Origin: Gammaproteobacteria bacterium
GTDB taxonomy: Bacteria; Pseudomonadota; Gammaproteobacteria; Steroidobacterales; Steroidobacteraceae
DNA: 40,289 bases
Direction of reading: 5' to 3'
NCBI GenBank assembly: GCA_028870355.1
Contig: JAGWPU010000060.1
Coordinates: forward strand, 1-40,289
Shown in pieces: positions 17,201-25,174 of the stretch. The notes under the pieces were generated by a model, which was given only the letters and a program-made list of their open reading frames with translations, did not search any database and was not told the origin of the DNA. The translations under genes were made by a program, and so were the position numbers. Numbering within the stretch: the first letter of the stretch is position 1; every line of letters starts with the position of its first letter.

Positions 17201-19665
17201 TCGATCGCGAGATCGCCGACATCTACAGCGAAGAAGCCACGGAACTCCTCGAGAGCGCGCAGGCGTCGCTCGCGGCCTGGAGCGCCGATCGGAACGACAA
17301 GGGACCGGTCGCGGAACTGCAGCGCCAGTTGCACACCCTGAAGGGTGGCGCGCGGATGGCCGGCATCGCGCCGATGGGGGATCTGAGCCACGAGCTCGAG
17401 ACCCTGGTGATACAGATCTCGAATGGCATCATTCCGGCGACCGAGGCCGCGCATGCGGTCCTGCAAGCGAGTCTCGACGAGCTCGCGTTGATGCGCGACC
17501 TCGTCAGCGCCGGCGCATGGCCGTCGGCGGCCGAGGCGCTGATCGGCCGAATCCGCGGGCTCGACTCGGGCGTCGTCGAGCCGGCGCCGGCGGCGGCCGG
17601 GCCCCCCGCGTCGCCGGAGCCCCGGATGCCGGACGTGCCGATCAACGGGGCCACAGCGCCGATCGCGGCGCCCTCTGCGCCGGCGGTGGCAGGCGCGGCG
17701 ACGAACCCCGCGGTCTCCGGCGCCGCGCAGCCTTCCGCGATCGAACCGGTGGCGCCGCCGGTACCGCCGCCGGCCGATCTCGCCGCGTCGAGCCTCGAAC
17801 TCTCGGTTGCGCCGACGCTGCCCGGGCGCGACCACGTTCCGGTCGAACGCGCGGAGATGGCGCGGGTGGACGCGGAGCTGCTCGACACGATGCTGAACAA
17901 TGCCGGCGAGGTGAGCATCTTTCGTGCGCGTCTCGACCAGCAGATCGGCTCGATCGACTTCAATCTCGTGGAACTCGCGAGGACCGTCACGCGGTTGAAG
18001 GAACAGCTGCGGGGTCTCGAGATCGAGACCGAGACGCAGATCCTGCATCGGCACCCCGACGCGGATCCCCGTCGAAGCGAGTTCGATCCGCTCGAGCTCG
18101 ATCGCTATTCCGCGCTCCAGCAATACTCCCGAGCGCTCGCGGAGACGTCGAGCGACGTCGCGAGCATCCAGGGTTTGCTCGAGAGCCTCGCGCGTGAGGC
18201 GCAGAACCTGCTCGCGCAGCAGGCGCGTGTGATCACCGAGCTGCAGAACAGCCTGATGCGCACGCGGATGGTGCCTTTCCAACGGCACGTTCAGCGGCTC
18301 ACGCGGCTCGTCCGGCAAGCGGCCAACGACACGGGCAAGCGTGCCGAGCTCACGGTCGACGGTGCCGCGGCGGAGCTCGACCGGCAGATGCTCGAGCGCA
18401 TGGTGCCCCCGCTCGAGCATCTGCTGCGCAACGCGATCGTTCACGGGATCGAGACTCCGGAGCGGCGCGCCGCGCTCGGCAAGCCCGCGGTTGGGCGAAT
18501 CACGGTGAGCCTCGAGCGCGATGGCGCCGAGGTCGTGATCGTGGTCGCCGACGACGGTGCGGGCATCCCGGTCGGGCTGATCCGCGACAAGGCGATCGCG
18601 CTCGGACTCGTCGATCCACAGGGCCGACTGACCGACGAGGAAGCGATGCAGCTGATCCTCGAGCCGGGGTTCAGCACCGCCGGACGCGTGACTCAGGCGG
18701 CGGGGCGCGGCGTCGGCATGGACGTCGTCGCCACCGAGGTGAAGAAGCTCGGCGGCGGCCTGTTCATCGAATCGACGCTCGACAAGGGCTCTCGATTCAC
18801 GATTCGGTTGCCGTTCACACTCGCGATCAGTCAGGCGCTGATCGTGCGCGTGGGCGACGAGACCTACGCGTTGCCACTCGCGACCGTCGAAGGCGTCGTG
18901 CGCTTGCCGCGCAGCATCGTCGCGCGCCACCTCGGGCGGGAGGGTCCGCTGTTCGAGTACGGCGGTCAGAAGTACCGGTTCCAGCATCTGGGCAATTTCG
19001 TCGGACTGGGTGCGTCGCACCTTCCGGAGAGCGACGTGTCGTTGGCGGTCGTGCTGATCCGCGCCGGCGAGCACTCGACGGCACTGGTGACCGACGAACT
19101 GGTCGGCAGCCGCGAGATCGTCGTGAAGTCGCTCGGACCGCAGATCTCCGCGATCCGTGGCATCGCCGGTGCGACCATCCTCGGCGACGGCCGGATCGTG
19201 ATCATCCTCGACATGGGCGCGCTGGTGCGCTCGGAGTGGCGATCGCGCCCGAGCGACGTGCTGGCCGAGCAACGCGAGCGGCGCACCGTCGCGCTCGTGG
19301 TCGACGACTCGATCACGGTCCGGCGCGTGACGCAGCGGCTCCTCGAGCGCAACGGCATGCGCGTCGTCACTGCGAAGGACGGCGTCGAAGCCGTCTCGAT
19401 CCTGCAGGACCTGAAGCCGGACGTGATCCTGCTGGACATCGAGATGCCGCGTATGGACGGCTACGAGGTCGCCGCGCACGTACGCAACGAACCGCGCCTG
19501 CGCGACGTGCCGATCGTGATGGTGACCTCCCGGGTCAGCGAAAAACATCGCGCACGGGCAATCGAGCTGGGCGTCAATGACTATCTCGGCAAGCCGTACC
19601 AGGAAAGCCAGCTGCTCGATGCCATCGAGCCGCTGGTGAACCGCCGCAGCGCGGTCGGCCAATGA
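14266..19665 (+). CDS. chpA: Pil-Chp hybrid histidine kinase ChpA
   Basis: ChpA is the large CheA-type kinase that phosphorylates PilG and PilH. It has 1799 aa, against about 2470 in Pseudomonas. The first ~400 residues form the FimL-like N-terminal region. A histidine-less Hpt-like segment follows around 470-510 (QLLRGITAGLLMLGKTRA). Three Hpt domains carry His: H654 (FHTLKGSGRM), H830 (VHTLCGSSKM) and H1023 (LHTLKGGARM), separated by Ala/Pro linkers. The dimerisation and ATPase domains have the N box HLLRNAIVHGIE (Asn1389) and DDGAG at 1429-1433. A CheW-like domain covers about 1515-1650. The C-terminal receiver has phospho-acceptor Asp1724 (DVILLDIEMPRMDG) and Lys in YLGKPYQ. It starts 23 bases after pilJ. 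Confidence 0.95.
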   Translation: MTDISSQTLHVVAKELATTLGDARAALEAYAERPDHRESLETCAEQLHVAHGVLRVVEVHGAALLAEEMEHVARYLLEVTDDEKRRIEGLDALMRAMVQLPTYLERVLSGGRDLALILLPLLNDLRSVRGSPLLSEGTLLLLNLKSDQIPRTQRDAEGQAAVALWARRLRPRFQVGLLGLIRGERTEQNLEIMAKVAEKLEQVATTQPVFQFWWVTGAVLEALQANGLEASATLKRLLGQADRQIKVLYDLGEERYCDNPPVELLNNLLYYVARSSAGGGRVGAVRASFKLGDLLPVDDAIEQERANLSAPSVKLMRTVGAAIKEDLAKVKDVLDIFVRRGGGRVEELAPQLELLKKISDTLGVLGLGELRQRVRRETADLGALLASGAPPPEEALLKVASVLLSVEDSLDDQLVRLILPSTAAPPANESDDLDFRLVSEAVLRECSVNLARIKEAISIAVQKTGDSSPQGLDNVPQLLRGITAGLLMLGKTRAAELMDALAVHVRALVEPGAIPPEPLRLERIADAIVSIEYYMETIQSGRNDPWYMLDNAEACVKALAEDFATRLAVEPAGPPVAAEATATVKLEARDTMVLTVTPSTPPPSGLDATLDPQLLELFIEEARDEVAAIARRFPLWEQNPMDGDSLTAMRRSFHTLKGSGRMVGARVIGDLAWSIENLLNRLIDKTLTRTPAILSVVRAAIDALPQVIEQLETGRPTRVSVDELMARAHASVDARDAAEVPADTRTDAAASEEIARTTGAAEEGVAADEPTEAQEPAAAPSAPATMDPMLHDIFSKEAETHLAAIRRYLQTERGRLAPHDLPETIYRAVHTLCGSSKMAEARHGIRVTEPLNHYLRKAYDSGLGLPEAALGVLEDAVAAIENVVAHIDESTVFFAEQPMLLERIRALDAELDVELARAAEDVEASQVLPSEVAATISSAQFAAPEPVPPSEPVLEPALPAESAPSPAPRNDAATPPDGFDREIADIYSEEATELLESAQASLAAWSADRNDKGPVAELQRQLHTLKGGARMAGIAPMGDLSHELETLVIQISNGIIPATEAAHAVLQASLDELALMRDLVSAGAWPSAAEALIGRIRGLDSGVVEPAPAAAGPPASPEPRMPDVPINGATAPIAAPSAPAVAGAATNPAVSGAAQPSAIEPVAPPVPPPADLAASSLELSVAPTLPGRDHVPVERAEMARVDAELLDTMLNNAGEVSIFRARLDQQIGSIDFNLVELARTVTRLKEQLRGLEIETETQILHRHPDADPRRSEFDPLELDRYSALQQYSRALAETSSDVASIQGLLESLAREAQNLLAQQARVITELQNSLMRTRMVPFQRHVQRLTRLVRQAANDTGKRAELTVDGAAAELDRQMLERMVPPLEHLLRNAIVHGIETPERRAALGKPAVGRITVSLERDGAEVVIVVADDGAGIPVGLIRDKAIALGLVDPQGRLTDEEAMQLILEPGFSTAGRVTQAAGRGVGMDVVATEVKKLGGGLFIESTLDKGSRFTIRLPFTLAISQALIVRVGDETYALPLATVEGVVRLPRSIVARHLGREGPLFEYGGQKYRFQHLGNFVGLGASHLPESDVSLAVVLIRAGEHSTALVTDELVGSREIVVKSLGPQISAIRGIAGATILGDGRIVIILDMGALVRSEWRSRPSDVLAEQRERRTVALVVDDSITVRRVTQRLLERNGMRVVTAKDGVEAVSILQDLKPDVILLDIEMPRMDGYEVAAHVRNEPRLRDVPIVMVTSRVSEKHRARAIELGVNDYLGKPYQESQLLDAIEPLVNRRSAVGQ

Positions 19666-19680
19666 AGCCCGGAGCCGCGC

Positions 19681-20154
19681 ATGTCGAATCTGCGTGACGA
19701 ACTGTACAGCCTGCTGGTGCCGCTGGTCGGCGAACGCTTGATCGTGCCACGAGCCTGTGTCGCCGAGGTCATCGGCTTCCAGGCCCCCGCGCCGATGACC
19801 AACGCGCCGCCGTGGTACCTCGGGCTCGTGACCTGGAACCAGACTCAGGTCCCGGTCGTCTCCTTCGAGGGCGCCCTCGGGCAGGCGATACCGGTCGTCT
19901 CGGGCCGTACGCGGGTGGTCGTCTTCCACGGAATCGACGACAAGCTCCAGTCCGGGTGCTTCGGGATCCTGACCCAGGGGTTTCCGCAGCTCGTGCGCGT
20001 GAACGCCGATGTGATCCGTCCGGACCCGTCGCGCGGATTTCCCGAGCGTGCTCCCGTGATCTGCCAGGTCCGCATGATCAACGAGACGCCGCTGATCCCG
20101 GACCTGCAGCGGCTCGAACAGATGATCGCCGAGGAAACCTCGGTTCTCGGCTGA
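19681..20154 (+). CDS. chpC: CheW-like protein ChpC
   Basis: This is a 157-aa protein with one CheW-like domain: YSLLVPLVGERLIVPRACV, PPWYLGLVTWNQTQVPVVSF, and GRTRVVVFHGID. It lies 15 bases after chpA with a CGGAG ribosome-binding site, and corresponds in position and length to Pseudomonas ChpC (about 168 aa), which may link other receptors to the Pil-Chp kinase. The methylesterase gene chpB that separates chpA from chpC in Pseudomonas is absent. The call to ChpC rather than another PilI copy rests on position and on the divergence from PilI. The next gene starts four bases after its stop. Confidence 0.87.
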   Translation: MSNLRDELYSLLVPLVGERLIVPRACVAEVIGFQAPAPMTNAPPWYLGLVTWNQTQVPVVSFEGALGQAIPVVSGRTRVVVFHGIDDKLQSGCFGILTQGFPQLVRVNADVIRPDPSRGFPERAPVICQVRMINETPLIPDLQRLEQMIAEETSVLG

Positions 20155-20158
20155 GCGC

Positions 20159-20824
20159 GTGGGTATCCGGGCGGCGGATCTGCTCGAGCTGCTGCGCGCG
20201 GTTCGCGCGCAGCTCGCCGGGATGCACGCCCCGGAACTCGCGCGGTTCCTCGACGACTGGCCCCGCTGGGCATGCGCCGCCGCGGCGCCTGGCCGTCCTT
20301 CTGCCCGCCCCTTGCCAGTATTGCGATTCCTCGCGGCGACGATCGCGCGCACCCGCCGGCTCGATCCGCGCCTCGCGGTCGCGCTCACGCGCGCTGCGCC
20401 GGCACTGCGCTGGCGACAGACGTACTCGATCGCCGAGGTGAGCGCCGAGTTCCTCGCGAATTACGCGTGGGCCGAGTTCGTCGGCCCCGGCGCACCGGTT
20501 CGATGCGCGCACCTGTCGAGCGGTCTGCTGTTGCTCGGTCCCGGCGTTCACTATCCGGGACATCATCATCCGGCCGAGGAGATCTATGTGCCGCTCGCGG
20601 GCACGGCCGAATGGCAACGGGGATGCGAGCCGTGGACGAGGCGACCGCCCGGCACGATCGTGCTGCACCCGAGCGATGCGATCCACGCGATGCGCACCGG
20701 GCAGGAGCCGATGCTCGCGCTCTACCTCTGGCGCGGCGGCGGACTCGATCGCAGCGCACGACTCGCGCCGGAAGACGCCGCGTCGCGCGGCGGTGGTTTG
20801 ACCGAGACGAGGCGATTTCGCTAA
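20159..20824 (+). CDS. Cupin protein, DMSP-lyase-like (DddL/DddQ/DddW group)
   Basis: This is a 221-aa protein with an N-terminal helical part (to about residue 100) and a C-terminal single-domain cupin. Cupin motif 1 is GHHHPAEEIYVPLAG (His135-His137, Glu141, Tyr143), and motif 2 includes HPSDAIHAM with His176, followed by EPMLALYLW. This combination, with an EIY tyrosine after the His/Glu cluster and a C-terminal L-LYLW strand, is the pattern of dimethylsulfoniopropionate lyases of the cupin-DLL group, which cleave DMSP to DMS and acrylate. Many members of that superfamily have other, unknown substrates, so actual DMSP lyase activity is only an inference. It starts with GTG four bases after chpC and may be co-transcribed with the Pil-Chp operon. 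Confidence 0.72.
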   Translation: MGIRAADLLELLRAVRAQLAGMHAPELARFLDDWPRWACAAAAPGRPSARPLPVLRFLAATIARTRRLDPRLAVALTRAAPALRWRQTYSIAEVSAEFLANYAWAEFVGPGAPVRCAHLSSGLLLLGPGVHYPGHHHPAEEIYVPLAGTAEWQRGCEPWTRRPPGTIVLHPSDAIHAMRTGQEPMLALYLWRGGGLDRSARLAPEDAASRGGGLTETRRFR

Positions 20825-20946
20825 GGTGAGCTCGGAGCCGTCGGTATCCGGTCGACCGGATGCCGGCCCGCTGCGTCCGTGCAGCCTGTACGAAGCCGCC
20901 GTCCGGCGACGCCATGCGCCCGCCGGCCCCCGCTCGAGGATCGACC

Positions 20947-22353
20947 ATGACAGGACAACCCGTTCCCGTGGGCCCTGGCCCATTCGCAGGATTTCCGGCG
21001 ATGCTCGATACCCTCGTGCACGACGGGGTCGCGCGACTGATCGGCCCGGGCGCCGAACGCCCGGTGGTCGGCGCGCTGAGCGCGACCGACCTCGGCGTTG
21101 CCGCGGCATTCCTGCTCGCCGCGAGCGCGGCGACCGCGATCGCCTGGTTCGTGCTGCGCGGTGTCCGCCGCGGCGGCGAGGCGTCGACGCTGCGCGCGCA
21201 CCTCCTTGCCGCGTTGCGCAAGCCGGTGTTCCTCGCGATCTGGGTCGCCGGCGGTTACCTCGCGCTGATCGCATTGTTCGGCCGCTCCCCGGGCGGCGTC
21301 GGGTCGCCGATGCGCGGGGCCGCGGGTCGTCTGTTCGACCTGGGTCTGTTCGCGGCACTCGTGTGGAGCGCGCAGCGCGGCACGTACGTGCTCGACCGCC
21401 GGCTCGAACGCTGGGCTGCAGGGACCGAGAGCCGTCTCGACGACGTGATCGCGATGCTGCTCGGCCGCACCCTGCGGATCGTCGTGCCGGTGTTCGGCGT
21501 GATCGTCGCGCTGCCGATCCTGGGTCTGCCGGCGCGCTATTCCGGGCTCGTCGCGACCGGGACGAGCGTGCTGCTGATCGGGGCGATCGGCTGGGCGCTG
21601 TTCGAGGCGGTCGGGGCATCGGAGCGCGCGCTGCTCGCGCGCTTCGACCTCGGCGCGAAGGACAATCTGCGGGCGCGCAAGCGGTATACGCAGGTGCACG
21701 TGATCGGGCGGATGGTCCGGGTGGTGATCGGCGTGTTCGCGGCTGCCTCCGTGCTGATGCTGTTCCCGGCGATGCGGCACCTCGGCACGAGTCTGCTCGC
21801 CTCCGCGGGAATCGTCGGCATCGTCGCGGGCATCGCCGCGCAAAAGACGCTATCGAACCTGTTCGCCGGAATCCAGATCGCACTGACCCAGCCGATGCGC
21901 CAGGACGACGTCGTGATCGTCGAGGGCGAATGGGGCCGGATCGAGGAGATCACCCTGAGCTACGTGGTCGTGAGGATCTGGGATGATCGGCGTCTGGTCG
22001 TGCCGCTCGGCTACTTCATTGAAAAGCCCTTCCAGAACTGGACGAGGAGTTCCTCCGCGCTCCTCGGCTCGGTCTTCGTCTGGGTCGATTATTCGTTTCC
22101 GATCGACCGCGGACGCGACGCATTGAAGCAGATCATCGAGGGCAATCCGCTGTGGGACGGACGGTTCTGGAACCTGCAGGTCACCGATGCGAACGAGCGC
22201 TCGATGCAGCTGCGCGTGCTCGCGACGGCGGCCGATTCGTCGAAGTCCTGGGACCTGCGCTGCCAGATCCGCGAGCAGTTCATCGACTTCATCCAGCGCG
22301 CCCATCCTCGCAGCCTGCCGGTGATCCGCGCCGAGATGGCGCCGTCCGCCTGA
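20947..22353 (+). CDS. MscS-family mechanosensitive ion channel
   Basis: This is a 468-aa inner-membrane protein with about five hydrophobic segments before the pore helix. The MscS core begins around residue 279 with SLLASAGIVGIVAGIAAQKT, the Gly/Ala-rich pore-lining TM3, then LSNLFAGIQIALTQPMRQDD and the beta domain VIVEGEWGRIEEITLSYVVV with WDDRRLVVPLGYF. It opens under membrane tension to release solutes during osmotic downshock. GAGGA six bases upstream supports the ATG at 20947 rather than the longer open frame. It is larger than E. coli MscS (286 aa), nearer the YnaI/YbdG-type paralogues. It runs convergently to rsmE with seven bases between the stops. Confidence 0.9.
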   Translation: MTGQPVPVGPGPFAGFPAMLDTLVHDGVARLIGPGAERPVVGALSATDLGVAAAFLLAASAATAIAWFVLRGVRRGGEASTLRAHLLAALRKPVFLAIWVAGGYLALIALFGRSPGGVGSPMRGAAGRLFDLGLFAALVWSAQRGTYVLDRRLERWAAGTESRLDDVIAMLLGRTLRIVVPVFGVIVALPILGLPARYSGLVATGTSVLLIGAIGWALFEAVGASERALLARFDLGAKDNLRARKRYTQVHVIGRMVRVVIGVFAAASVLMLFPAMRHLGTSLLASAGIVGIVAGIAAQKTLSNLFAGIQIALTQPMRQDDVVIVEGEWGRIEEITLSYVVVRIWDDRRLVVPLGYFIEKPFQNWTRSSSALLGSVFVWVDYSFPIDRGRDALKQIIEGNPLWDGRFWNLQVTDANERSMQLRVLATAADSSKSWDLRCQIREQFIDFIQRAHPRSLPVIRAEMAPSA

Positions 22354-22360
22354 GCGGCGC

Positions 22361-23140
22361 TCAGCGCGAACCGTCGCGGGCGGCGGGCCTCGCGCCGCGC
22401 AGATCGCCGAACCGCGTCTGCAGCCATACCAGGGCCGCGATCGCGGCGGTCTCGGTCCGCAGGATTCGGGGTCCCAGGCGCACGCCGCGAAATCCGGCGA
22501 TGCGCAGGCCGTCGAGCTCCTGCGGCTCGAATCCCCCTTCCGGACCGATCGCAAAGTCGAGCGCGACCGGCGCGGCGGCCGCCGTCGGCGCCGCCTCCTC
22601 GGGATCCGGCGCCACGTCCGGATCGAACACGAGGCGCGTGCCCGCGCTGCCGATTCCGCCGAGATGCTCGTCGAGTCCGCGGGGCGTGTCGATCGTCGGC
22701 ACCCGGTTCCGACCGGATTGTTCGCACGCGGCCACCGCGATCGCACGCCAATGCGCCGTCTTGGATTCGGTCTGGGCGGCCGAAATCTTCACCACGCTGC
22801 GGCGACTCACCAGCGGGACGATGCGGGCGATCCCGAGTTCGGTCGCCTTCTGCACGATCCAGTCCATCCGGTCCCCTCGCGGCAGGCATTGCAGCAGCGT
22901 GAGCGCGACCGGCGATTCCCGGGTGACGGCCCGCGCGGCGCCGATCGCCACCGCGACGCGCAGACCGTGCACGCTCTCGATCCGAGACTCGAACTCGTGA
23001 CCGTCACCGTTGAACAGCACGACGGGGTCACCCTCGCGCGCGCGCAGCACGCGCGCGACGTGCGTGGCGGCGTCCGCGGGCAGTTCCAGCCGGCCGCCCG
23101 AAGCGAGCGGCGCGGCGACGTACAGTCGCGTCAGTCGCAC
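22361..23140 (-). CDS. rsmE: 16S rRNA (uracil-1498-N3)-methyltransferase RsmE
   Basis: RsmE methylates N3 of U1498 of 16S rRNA in the 30S subunit with SAM. The 259-aa protein has a PUA-like N-terminal part (LYVAAPLASGGRLELP, HVARVLRAREGDPVVLFNGDG) and a SPOUT methyltransferase domain with the trefoil-knot signature AIGPEGGFEPQEL and LGPRILRTETAAIAAL. The GTG at 23140 gives the normal family N-terminus; the open frame upstream runs through bioA and is not coding there. Its start overlaps the bioA stop by ten bases, so the two are coupled. Confidence 0.94.
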   Translation of the reverse strand: MRLTRLYVAAPLASGGRLELPADAATHVARVLRAREGDPVVLFNGDGHEFESRIESVHGLRVAVAIGAARAVTRESPVALTLLQCLPRGDRMDWIVQKATELGIARIVPLVSRRSVVKISAAQTESKTAHWRAIAVAACEQSGRNRVPTIDTPRGLDEHLGGIGSAGTRLVFDPDVAPDPEEAAPTAAAAPVALDFAIGPEGGFEPQELDGLRIAGFRGVRLGPRILRTETAAIAALVWLQTRFGDLRGARPAARDGSR

Positions 23141-24516
23141 GTCGCGAGCTCGATGCCCTCGGCGGCGACGCTCGTGATCAAGTCGATGCCGGCCTCGTCG
23201 ATCACGTAGGGCGGCATGAAGTAGATCACGTTGCCGAGCGGACGCAACAGCACGCCGCGCGAGAGCGCGTGTCGATAGACGCGACGCCCCCGCCGTTCCT
23301 GCCACGGGTAGGGTTCCCGCGTCGCCTTGGACTTCACCATTTCGATCGCGACGATCATCCCGCATTGCCGGACCTCGGCGACGTGCGGATGCGATTCGAG
23401 CTCTCGCGCCCGTGATCCAAGGCGGGCCGCCTTCACCCGATTCGATGTCACCGGGTCCTGTTCGGCGAACAGGTCGAGCGTCGCGAGCGCCGCGGCACAG
23501 GCGAGCGGGTTGCCGGTGTAGCTGTGCGAATGCAGGAATGCCCGCAGGGAGGTGTACTCGTCGTAGAACGCGTCGTAGACCTCGTCGCGGGTCATCACCA
23601 CGGACATCGGCAGGAACCCGCCCGTGAGTCCCTTCGACAGGCACAGGAAATCAGGCGTGATCCCCGCCTGTTCGCACGCGAACATCGTGCCGGTGCGGCC
23701 GAATCCGACCGCGATCTCGTCGGCGATCAGGTGCACGCCGGTTCGATCGCAGGCCGCGCGCAGGCGCGCCAGATACGCCGGATGGTACATCCGCATGCCG
23801 CCGGCGCATTGCACCAGCGGCTCGACGATCACCGCGGCGATCTCGTCGGCGTGGCGCTCGAGGATCCGCTCCATCGCCTCGAAGCGTCGCAGGGAATGGT
23901 CCTCCCAGGATTCCCCGGGCTCCCGGTCGTAGCAGTCCGGCGACGGCGCCATGATCACGTCCATCAGCATCGGCCGGTAGAGCGACTTGTACAGGTCGAC
24001 GTCTCCGACCGCGAGTGCGCCGAGCGTCTCGCCGTGATAGCCGTTCGCGAGCGCGACGAAACGGGTCTTGCGCGCCTTGCCGCGGTTGTGCCAGTAATGG
24101 AAGCTCATCTTCAGCGCCACTTCGACCGCGGCCGAGCCGTTGTCGGCGAAGAAACAGCGCGCGAGTCCCCGCGGCGCGATCGATACCAGGCGCTCGGCGA
24201 CCCGGATCGCGGGCTCGTGGGTCAGGCCGGCGAAGATCACGTGCTCGAGCGTCTGCGCTTGCTGCGCGACCGCGGCCGCGATGCGCGGATTCGCATGCCC
24301 GAACAGGTTCACCCACCAGGAGCTCACCGCGTCGAGATACCGGTTGCCGTCGAAGTCCTCGAGCCAGACGCCGTCCCCGCGACGGATCGCGATCGGCGGC
24401 AGCGACTCGTGATCCTTCATCTGGGTGCAGGGGTGCCATACGACGCGCAGATCGCGGGGGACCAGGCCGGTACCGGGCGCGGTGGGGTCGGACGGTTCGG
24501 TCGGATTGGGATTCAT
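23131..24516 (-). CDS. bioA: Adenosylmethionine-8-amino-7-oxononanoate aminotransferase
   Basis: BioA transfers the amino group of SAM to KAPA to form DAPA in biotin synthesis. The 461-aa PLP enzyme (class III) shows WHPCTQMKDHESLPP near the N-terminus, SSWWVNLFGHANP, the phosphate-binding DNGSAAVEVA, DEIAVGFGRTG with Asp266, and LSKGLTGGFLP with the Schiff-base Lys295. WHPCTQM and the SSWW motif mark BioA among class III aminotransferases. The ATG at 24516 precedes the conserved part. Only 43 bases separate it from the divergent ampD, with GCATATGC in the middle. No other biotin gene is in the window; bioA is usually next to bioB in enterics, so the locus is split here. Confidence 0.95.
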   Translation of the reverse strand: MNPNPTEPSDPTAPGTGLVPRDLRVVWHPCTQMKDHESLPPIAIRRGDGVWLEDFDGNRYLDAVSSWWVNLFGHANPRIAAAVAQQAQTLEHVIFAGLTHEPAIRVAERLVSIAPRGLARCFFADNGSAAVEVALKMSFHYWHNRGKARKTRFVALANGYHGETLGALAVGDVDLYKSLYRPMLMDVIMAPSPDCYDREPGESWEDHSLRRFEAMERILERHADEIAAVIVEPLVQCAGGMRMYHPAYLARLRAACDRTGVHLIADEIAVGFGRTGTMFACEQAGITPDFLCLSKGLTGGFLPMSVVMTRDEVYDAFYDEYTSLRAFLHSHSYTGNPLACAAALATLDLFAEQDPVTSNRVKAARLGSRARELESHPHVAEVRQCGMIVAIEMVKSKATREPYPWQERRGRRVYRHALSRGVLLRPLGNVIYFMPPYVIDEAGIDLITSVAAEGIELATCD

Positions 24517-24559
24517 GATGAACCGGATTTTGGCATATGCTGATCGCGAAGGAGACGGG
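24517..24559. promoter_or_regulatory. 43-base divergent bioA / ampD promoter region
   Basis: The space between the two start codons is only 43 bases. It holds the ampD ribosome-binding site (AAGGAG at 24549-24554) and the palindrome GCATATGC at 24533-24540. TATGCT at 24536-24541 could serve as a -10 for ampD, and the AAAAT run on the other strand is a candidate for bioA. The -35 elements would then lie inside the opposite genes. No biotin-repressor (BirA) operator was recognised. Confidence 0.3.
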
Positions 24560-25174
24560 ATGGAACGCACACCGGCGCGCTTACCCCCGATCGAGGTCGA
24601 CGCGCGGACCGGGCTGCTGGTCGGTGCGCGCGAGCGGCGGTCGCCCAATTGCGATGCGCGTCCGGCCGGCGCATCGATCGATCTGATCGTCGTTCACGGC
24701 ATCAGTCTGCCACCGGGCGCGTTCGGCGGGCCGTGGATCGACCGATTGTTCACGAACACGCTGCCGCGCGAGGAACATCCGTACTTCGCCGAGGTGTGCG
24801 ATCTGCGGGTCTCTGCGCACCTGCTGATCCGCCGCGACGGTGACGTGACCCAGTACGTTCGGTTCACCGACCGTGCCTGGCACGCCGGCCGCTCGAGCTA
24901 CCAGGGACGCGAGGCGTGCAACGATTTCTCGATCGGCATCGAACTCGAGGGCGCCGATCGGATCCCGTACGACGATGCCCAGTACCGGGTGCTCGCGCAG
25001 GTCGTCGCCGCCCTGTGCGCCGCCTATCCCGGCCTGTCGCCGCAGCGGCTCGTCGGTCACAGCGACATTGCCCCGGGGCGTAAGACGGATCCGGGGCCGG
25101 CATTCGACTGGCCGCGCACCCGGCGGCTGGTTGCGCTCGCGCTCGGCGCCCGTACCGTTCAGCCGCGCGGCTGA
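24560..25174 (+). CDS. ampD: 1,6-anhydro-N-acetylmuramyl-L-alanine amidase AmpD
   Basis: AmpD is a cytoplasmic zinc amidase that removes the peptide from anhydro-MurNAc-peptides during cell-wall recycling; its loss derepresses AmpC where present. The 204-aa amidase_2 protein has the zinc ligands His46 (LIVVHGISLP), His167 and Asp177 (VGHSDIAPGRKTDPGPAF), and Lys175 in the catalytic position. The glutamate of FSIGIELEG is also in place. The length and the absence of a signal peptide fit AmpD rather than the periplasmic AmpDh2/AmpDh3 forms. AAGGAG five bases upstream supports the ATG at 24560. No ampE follows; instead the 3' end overlaps the cobalamin adenosyltransferase gene by 16 bases. Confidence 0.93.
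   Translation: MERTPARLPPIEVDARTGLLVGARERRSPNCDARPAGASIDLIVVHGISLPPGAFGGPWIDRLFTNTLPREEHPYFAEVCDLRVSAHLLIRRDGDVTQYVRFTDRAWHAGRSSYQGREACNDFSIGIELEGADRIPYDDAQYRVLAQVVAALCAAYPGLSPQRLVGHSDIAPGRKTDPGPAFDWPRTRRLVALALGARTVQPRG

Noticed and set aside
14757-18197. A 1,146-codon plus-strand frame overlapping chpA
   Set aside because: It is a frame-shifted reading of chpA with an Arg/Gly/Ala-rich product and no domain; chpA itself is fully supported.
13216-20388. Two very long antisense open frames (about 1,200 and 1,180 codons) opposite pilJ and chpA
   Set aside because: Their translations are Arg/Asp/His/Leu-rich mirror images of the coding strand with no recognisable domains. Long open antisense frames are expected in GC-rich genes with strong third-position bias.
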